Shown one piece after another: positions 58,898-64,000 of a stretch of DNA of 64,000 nucleotides. Position numbers and translations under genes: made by a program. Position 1 is the stretch's first letter. Each line of letters starts with the position of its first letter. This DNA comes from Eremomyces bilateralis CBS 781.70. Its lineage: Eukaryota > Ascomycota > Dothideomycetes > Eremomycetales > Eremomycetaceae. The notes beneath the pieces are model-generated. The model was given only the letters and a program-made list of their open reading frames with translations. It searched no databases and was not told the origin of the DNA. The stretch spans positions 233,995 through 297,994 of the forward strand of contig NW_022985081.1 of the NCBI RefSeq assembly GCF_010015585.1, written 5' to 3'.

Positions 58898-60489
58898 CTA
58901 TTCATTCGCACACAAAGTTGGCACCATCGCCGCATTAGCCCCGACCAGACCATCAAAATAGTCGAGCAAGATATCCAACTCGATCATATCCATTTCTCCT
59001 AATGAGGGGTTCGAGCTCGTGAGCACCTGTCCTCCAAACAGCACCCTCACATACCTCTTATCCTGATCTCCGTTCTTATACATCTCAAACACCACCTCGG
59101 CACCCATCCCCGGCCAGGCCATCACATCAATTTGTAGAATCGCCAAAAGTAGCGACACTGATCCGTCATGCGCGATGTTATGCATATAGACCACCGGTTT
59201 AACTCCAGCGACGTGATCCCGCATGTTTCTCGCCAACTCCGCGACCCACACGCCATACGACCGCTTTGCCACCTCCAGCGACTCTGGGGAGTCCCGATAG
59301 AGGTATGAGTATTCGTACTGGCCGAGTCGATATACCTCGTTGGCTTGCGCCTGCGTCACGCACTCCATCTCGCTTCCAATTTTGCACGGAAGCGGCTTTT
59401 GATGACATTGGCGTGTGGAGAGGTTGTCGTAATAGTGGTCAAAAGAGCGATGCCATTCCGAGTCACTGGAGGATACCCCCGAAACCACGTCCAGGGATCT
59501 AAAAAGATCGGCAGTTGCCGATAAATGCCCAGTCCAGGCTGGGTTGCTGCTGCCAGCACCATATTGTCCGGAGATCTGGTTGGACGCAGGACAGGAGTAC
59601 GCTGGCTCGAGCGAGTCAATCGAGGAGGGTTGGATGTTCACCGGATATCTCCCATCCCATATCGCAGGAAACATGCCAGATATCACCATCCCGGCCACTT
59701 GACTCGTGATGGCATTGCTCGTGACCCGAAACGAGACTTTCTCGTCCGGTTCCGCAGGGAAGCCATGGAGGCGGGAATGGTAGACCTGGTAGAGATCCTT
59801 TCCATGTTGCCAGGAGTCCTCGAGACCAGCACGGGTGATCTGAGGGAATTGACAGCTTCCGTTGAACCCCTTTGGCGCGAAAGGATTGACTTCGGAGGTG
59901 TGGACGAACCAGTAAGTTTGCGCCGGGTTGGGGTTTTGGGGGTTGAGGGGGCTACCATAGTAGGAGAGGCCTTCGTCGGTGCATTCCCAGGAGTAGCCTT
60001 CCCGCGGGAAGGTGTTGTTCGCATAAGGGGTGCGCTTATGGTGACGGTGGATCTGGACATAGTTAGCAGAGGGAACTCGAACGTCAATCACTTGGGGTAT
60101 GATACCAATTCCACGTATGTCAGCTCATATCCCTTTGGCGGGTCTGGATACATATCCTCTCTCACATGCGGCATATTACACCAATTGTACGTTCCATACT
60201 TGACATCCGCCGGCAATGTCGACCCTCCAAAATGGAATCCGTATGTCCCTGATCCATTCACTACTTGCGTGATATCATTTATCCATGTTTGATTCGGCGC
60301 ATGCCAGCTGAGATCCACTGCTGCCGACGGGGGAGCATTCGAATCCTGTGCTCGAGCGGATGAGAAGAACAGGGCAGGAAGCACATAGCCCGCTGCGAAG
60401 CGACTCATGTCAATCCCAAACGCGATGGCAAGGACCAGCACGAGAATGCAGATCAAGGAGCCTGCGATCGAATGGACATGGCGCATCAT
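58898..60489 (-). CDS. Histidine acid phosphatase-family protein with N-terminal membrane anchor
   Basis: Exon 1 is 60489-60106 and exon 2 is 60052-58898, separated by a 53-nt intron with CTAAC branch; 512 aa. The intron sits just before the catalytic motif, and splicing gives TYVELIHRHHKRTPYANNTF. Family phosphatases use RHGxRxP; here the Gly is His (RHHKRTP). The proton-donor HD pair is in YMHNIAHDGSVS near the C-terminus. Residues ~8-30 form a hydrophobic signal peptide or signal anchor (SLICILVLVLAIAFG). The middle segment NKISG-like SNQISGQYG and conserved WHRSFDHYYDNL are typical of the fungal subfamily. Start choice: the first two codons are both ATG (60489, 60486). These ATGs coincide with the edge of the dispersed repeat. 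Likely wall or membrane located; substrate unknown. Confidence 0.9.
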
Positions 60490-60671
60490 TTGGAGGGGAA
60501 GAAATTGATGGTCCTAAACGATCTGAAGCACATCCCCAGGGCATTAAGAACTCTCAACCGTCATCTGCGTCTGCCTTCTATCACCTTTCTCATAGAGGTT
60601 CCCTTTTATTTTATTTTAGTTTAGGAGGTTGATACGATTCTCCATTTTAGTAGGCTGGAGGTGCAGGTCGA
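60484..60671 (+). repeat. Dispersed ~185-bp repeat, copy B
   Basis: Same orientation and order of landmarks as 51303-51487. Its left edge, catcat, is the complement of the two start codons of the acid phosphatase gene, so the repeat occupies that gene's proximal promoter and leader. The T-rich part (ttttattttattttagttta) is longer here than in copy A. Confidence 0.8.
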
Positions 60672-61091
60672 TCAGTTGGGGTTGTCAAGTTGAGATCTGA
60701 GAATTGGGAAACATATGGTGCCCTGTCGGGTCCAAGTGGCTGAAGCATCCTGTGAGGGGGTGACTAGCGATGGACACTGTCCACCGCAAGTCTGACCACT
60801 TCGACTGTGCCTGCCAATATATATTCTGTTATTATTCTCGTCTCCAATTAAAATATCAATTACTGTTGGTTAAAGAATTCGAGAATCGATTGTTAAAGTA
60901 AGACCGAGTATCGATGGGCAAAATATTTTCAAGGTTGAGGAGCTAGTCTGTCGAACGACCTGTCTCCTTCTCCTGGCTCCAGAGAAGCCTCTCCTCCTCT
61001 GCCACTCTAGGACCGTTATATATGGTACACTCCCATTCAGTCTAGTCGCCCAGTCCTTGCCTAGGCCATCCGGAGACGCTGTCTTCTTATA
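60490..61091. other. Acid phosphatase upstream region
   Basis: Holds repeat copy B and about 400 bp of further sequence without a gene, up to the end of the oxidoreductase relic. Confidence 0.5.
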
Positions 61092-62781
61092 CTAGCGTCT
61101 ATACTGTAGTAGATAATAGAGTCGGAAACCCAGGAAGGCAAACCTATCTCTCTCCAAATCCTCAGGATACTTCGCACCGAGGTTGACAGCGGCAGCGATT
61201 CCGCTTATCACAGCGACCTCATGCGCGTTGACCAGCATCCAGGATCCAGCAAACCGGGTGTTATTCCGCCCCTGAAGAAAGCACATCCAGGGGACGACGG
61301 TCAGGTAGTGGGTAAACGAATGGCAAAGCTGATGCCACTAGTCCCTGCGGATAACTTTGGACGGGTCGATTTCGTCGAGCGACCAGAAATGGCCCATCTC
61401 GGGACTTGTTGAGGAATATGGTCTGGAAGATGTGATCTCCAAACGGAACCTCTTCGGGAAACTGCGCTTGATAGTTGGTGCAGTCGAAGCACATCTCCAG
61501 CTTGTTGGGATCTTTCGGGTACATCTTGATCATGTACATGGGCTTGAAGGATCGCTTCGCCATCTCGACTCGTTGCATTTGGTTGATGCCTGAGAGGTTG
61601 TCTACCGCTTGCTCTGGGTTAAAGAAGTTCTCGTAATGACGCTTCATGTACTCCGTATCGTAGTGGGTCACAGTTATGTCATCTGCGAATTTGGCGCAGC
61701 CGAGCACTTTCTTCTTGCGAAAACTACCCCGTATTACCTAGGAGTCTCTTTGCTGTGTCCGGTCTATTCAAATTAAGCGGGTTTGCCTGGAAAACCATGG
61801 AAATGAATGAGGTCAACTTACAGCACACAGACGACCATCTCATCGTATTCTTCCTCAACCTCCTGCTTATGGTCGTCTAATTTCCAGGCTTATCCCAAGA
61901 CCCACGCGCTGTTAGGGATATGAGGAGCGTCATCGGTTGGATCTCGTCTTACAGTTCGGACGACTATGCCCTGCTTATTTCTCCGAACAATGCTGGTCAC
62001 CTCCATTCGAACCCTGACATGCACCCCCTTGCCTTCGAGACTGTTCTTCCATGAGGTATAGAATTTCCCTAAATTCGGGAATACCACCATAGGCGGCATG
62101 TTGCTCGCGACGCTTATTTCATCTGGTGGATACCACATCCCAAACGTTGGACTGGTACACAACCGCTCTAGTATCATCGATGGCACTTCGGGGGTATAGT
62201 TCCCCGTCCCCAGAAAAAAACGCAATCATCGGCAACACCACCACGTTAGCAAATTCCGCCGAGAACCGAAATATCTTCAGAAGATATTTAATCGGCAGCA
62301 GGGCAAACAACACCTCGAACGTCCGCACAGTCGACAACATTCTCCGGAACCGCTTAATCTCATTCTAGTGCTTCTCGAGCAGTTTAGTCGGATACACGTT
62401 CGTCCAAAATCGGGTACCTTTACCAAAGGATACCTGCAGCTCCACGGGATGAGCTTGATAACCTTGCTGCGCAAACATGGTCATGGTGTGGTGAAAGATG
62501 TAGCTTCCGCCTTTGACGCCTTGGTTGATCCAGCTCGCGTGGAATTTTTCCTTGTTGATGGGGATAGAAAAGGCTTGGCCGCCGCAGTAGTCTTGCGCTT
62601 CGACCAAAGTCACGTCGAACTTGTCCGGATGCTCAGCCAAGTGGTGAGCGCATGACATCCCTTAGATACCTTAGAACAGGGGTTGGGTCGGATCCTGTTG
62701 GTTAGACTTACTTGCAGCTCCAGCACCAACTACAAGCACTCTTTTCTTGGACCCAGCTAGGCGGCGGGTGCTGTCTGGCAT
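61092..62781 (-). pseudogene. Decayed FAD/NAD(P)-dependent oxidoreductase (amine-oxidase-like)
   Basis: The start (ATG 62781) encodes a basic leader, then KRVLVVGAGAA, the dinucleotide-binding motif, followed by an intron with a GTAAGT donor. Downstream blocks in family order are MSCAHHLAEHPDKFDVTLVE, YCGGQAFSIPINKE, ASWINQGVKGGSYIFHHT, FLGTGNYTPEVPS, ASNMPPMVVFPN, LGCAKFADDITVTHYDTEYM, and the C-terminal NTRFAGSWMLVNAHEVAVIS. They are broken by stops (TAG at 62367-62365, TAG at ~61708, TAG at ~61339) and by frame changes at an A7 run (62214-62220), near 61700 and near 61400. Several stops are explicable as C-to-T or G-to-A transitions (CAG or TGG to TAG), as repeat-induced mutation would cause. 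Not expected to yield enzyme. Intact relatives are flavoproteins of uncertain substrate. Confidence 0.85.
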
Positions 62782-63372
62782 TGTGATTGGACTTGGAAAT
62801 CGTTATTCTGATGTGAGGGACAGATGTGACATATATCGATGAAAATACAAACGACAATGGTGGGGGATGCATTCATGGGCTAGCCAATTCTTCAATGAAC
62901 ATAGAATTTGGGACAGACTTTAAAGATATCATCGATACGATAACGTAAAGTAAGTATAAGGACGCTGATATGCATTGCAGAGGGGCTGATACCTATGCAT
63001 CGCACGCAGGTCACAGCCTCTGCGAATTCATTGCGATCCTTTTCTGGTAAGCCTGCATCATCGAGGTCTCCACGAATCATGATCGCGAATCCGATCCGGG
63101 ATAGGATTCGACCATACCACAATAGGAATAGCGTATAACAAAGTGCCTGAGGCCATGGGGCAGAAACTCACCTACCTCCGCTAGTTACTCAGCGGCAATC
63201 CATATTTGGTAGCAAATATATTCCATACTCAGGATTGACAGCAATTGATTGCTCTCACGCACAATAGCCTTGACTCCAGGAGGTTATTGAACCAGAACAC
63301 AAAAGGAAGGTGGTAAGAAATGATCGTCACCCGGATTCGGAAATCATTTATGCCGATGTGACACGTACTCAC

Positions 63373-63477
63373 CTGACCAGGCGCATTGGGAGGGGTCACC
63401 TCGTATTCTGCGCCATAAAAGAGGACGCGACGGACGCGTTTGGGGAGCAATACCATCTCTCCTCGCCATCCCCTCAT
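63373..63477 (-). other. Possible 5' exon, unassigned
   Basis: An ATG at 63477 opens 35 codons (MRGWRGEMVLLPKRVRRVLF...NAPGQ) ending exactly at CAG|GTGAGT, a good donor. I could not find a convincing second exon; a frame at 62892-63122 (GDLDDAGLPEKDRNEFAEAV) may or may not belong. The start would lie only 57 bp from the divergent GFA-domain start. Either a gene remnant or chance. Confidence 0.2.
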
Positions 63478-63534
63478 TCTCCCGCCACTCTCTCACACAT
63501 TAGTTGGCTTGATAAAAGTTATAACACATTCAAA

Positions 63535-64000
63535 ATGTCTTATCTCCCTGCTGAAGCCTTGGAACTCCATGGAGGCTGCTTCTGCTCCAAAATCCGCTAT
63601 ACCATCTCTCTCCCTTCCCGAGATGAGCGGCCCCTCATCCCAGGCGCCGTCCCAATACCGGTTGACGGGTCGGAGGAGTCTCCACCAGCGCGGTTCCCGT
63701 ACATGGACATTGATCACTGCTCAGATTGCCGTCGTGCTTGCGGTTCCATTGTCCAAGCATGGATCATCATTCCCCACGCATGGGTCAAGTGGCAGCTGGA
63801 GCAGAAGGACGGGAAGGGCAAGATAGACGTGGAAACAGGCGATGTTGTGCTGCCGTCAGACGAGCTGAAGACGAAGACGTTTATTGGCCATTTCAACTCC
63901 TCGGAAGATGTTCAGCGAGCATTCTGCTCCTTTTGCGGCACGCCTTTGACGTTCTGCTATACTGGGCCTCGCACCGGCTGGACGCTGGGCCCAATGGTCG
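63535..64000 (+). CDS. GFA/CENP-V zinc-domain protein, 5' part (runs off the edge)
   Basis: The frame is open from ATG 63535 to the window end without a stop (155 codons). The pattern is that of glutathione-dependent formaldehyde-activating enzyme-like (GFA) proteins: HGGCFCSKIRY (zinc ligands in CFC), HCSDCRRACGS, and FCSFCGTPLTF, with IGHFNSSEDVQRAF before the last pair. Between them is a hydrophobic strand AWIIIPHAWVKW. GFA-domain proteins bind zinc and are often of unknown substrate; true formaldehyde activation is rarely shown for fungal members. No intron is needed in the visible part. It is separated from the oxidoreductase relic by ~750 bp with no clear gene. Confidence 0.88.
   Translation, partial: MSYLPAEALELHGGCFCSKIRYTISLPSRDERPLIPGAVPIPVDGSEESPPARFPYMDIDHCSDCRRACGSIVQAWIIIPHAWVKWQLEQKDGKGKIDVETGDVVLPSDELKTKTFIGHFNSSEDVQRAFCSFCGTPLTFCYTGPRTGWTLGPMV

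Overview
The window looks like nuclear DNA of a filamentous ascomycete (Pezizomycotina). Introns are short (47-64 nt for most, 110 and 171 nt at the longest), with GT...AG ends and CTAAC/CTGAC-like branch sites. Typical filamentous-fungal genes are present: a velvet regulator (VeA), a fused PabA-PabB synthase, a HET-domain gene relic, a fungal MDR-type ABC exporter and a MARVEL/Nce102-like protein. The VeA protein differs clearly from Aspergillus VeA, so I do not name a genus or class. Exon borders were worked out by hand from splice signals, reading phase and expected family sequence.

Layout. 1-3.4 kb: no supported gene. 3.4-15.7 kb: a small membrane protein, a nine-exon M1 aminopeptidase, an unnamed 994-aa basic disordered protein, and veA. 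16-29 kb: a gene-poor stretch of about 13 kb whose only recognisable coding material is a broken HET-domain gene. 29.4-40 kb: a compact housekeeping block. It holds an Scd6/LSM14 mRNA-regulation protein and a Pex39-like peroxisomal protein (divergent, 438 bp apart), the p-aminobenzoate synthase, a GPI-anchored-type surface protein and a CBF1-type bHLH factor. 42.8-54.2 kb: a six-exon ABC-B exporter, a MARVEL protein, a prolyl-4-hydroxylase-like dioxygenase and phosphoserine aminotransferase. 54.9-60.5 kb: three neighbouring genes for exported proteins (a cysteine-rich triple-repeat protein, an HNH/DUF1524 nuclease and a histidine acid phosphatase), preceded by a short coding relic. 61-64 kb: a decayed FAD oxidoreductase and the 5' part of a GFA/CENP-V zinc-domain gene that runs off the right edge.

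No CRISPR array, rRNA or tRNA gene, intact transposon or viral element was seen, and the genes do not form a metabolite cluster. The most unusual signals are: a diverged ~185-bp repeat present twice, one copy abutting the acid phosphatase start codons; a GC-rich hairpin of 13/14 paired bases; a ~120-bp G-run tract upstream of veA; a secreted protein built of three tandem six-cysteine modules; paired CACGTG boxes in three promoter regions; and two decayed genes beside intact neighbours. Nothing here can be called a new biological system from sequence alone. The best candidates are the six-cysteine repeat protein and the possible phosphate-scavenging secretome neighbourhood.
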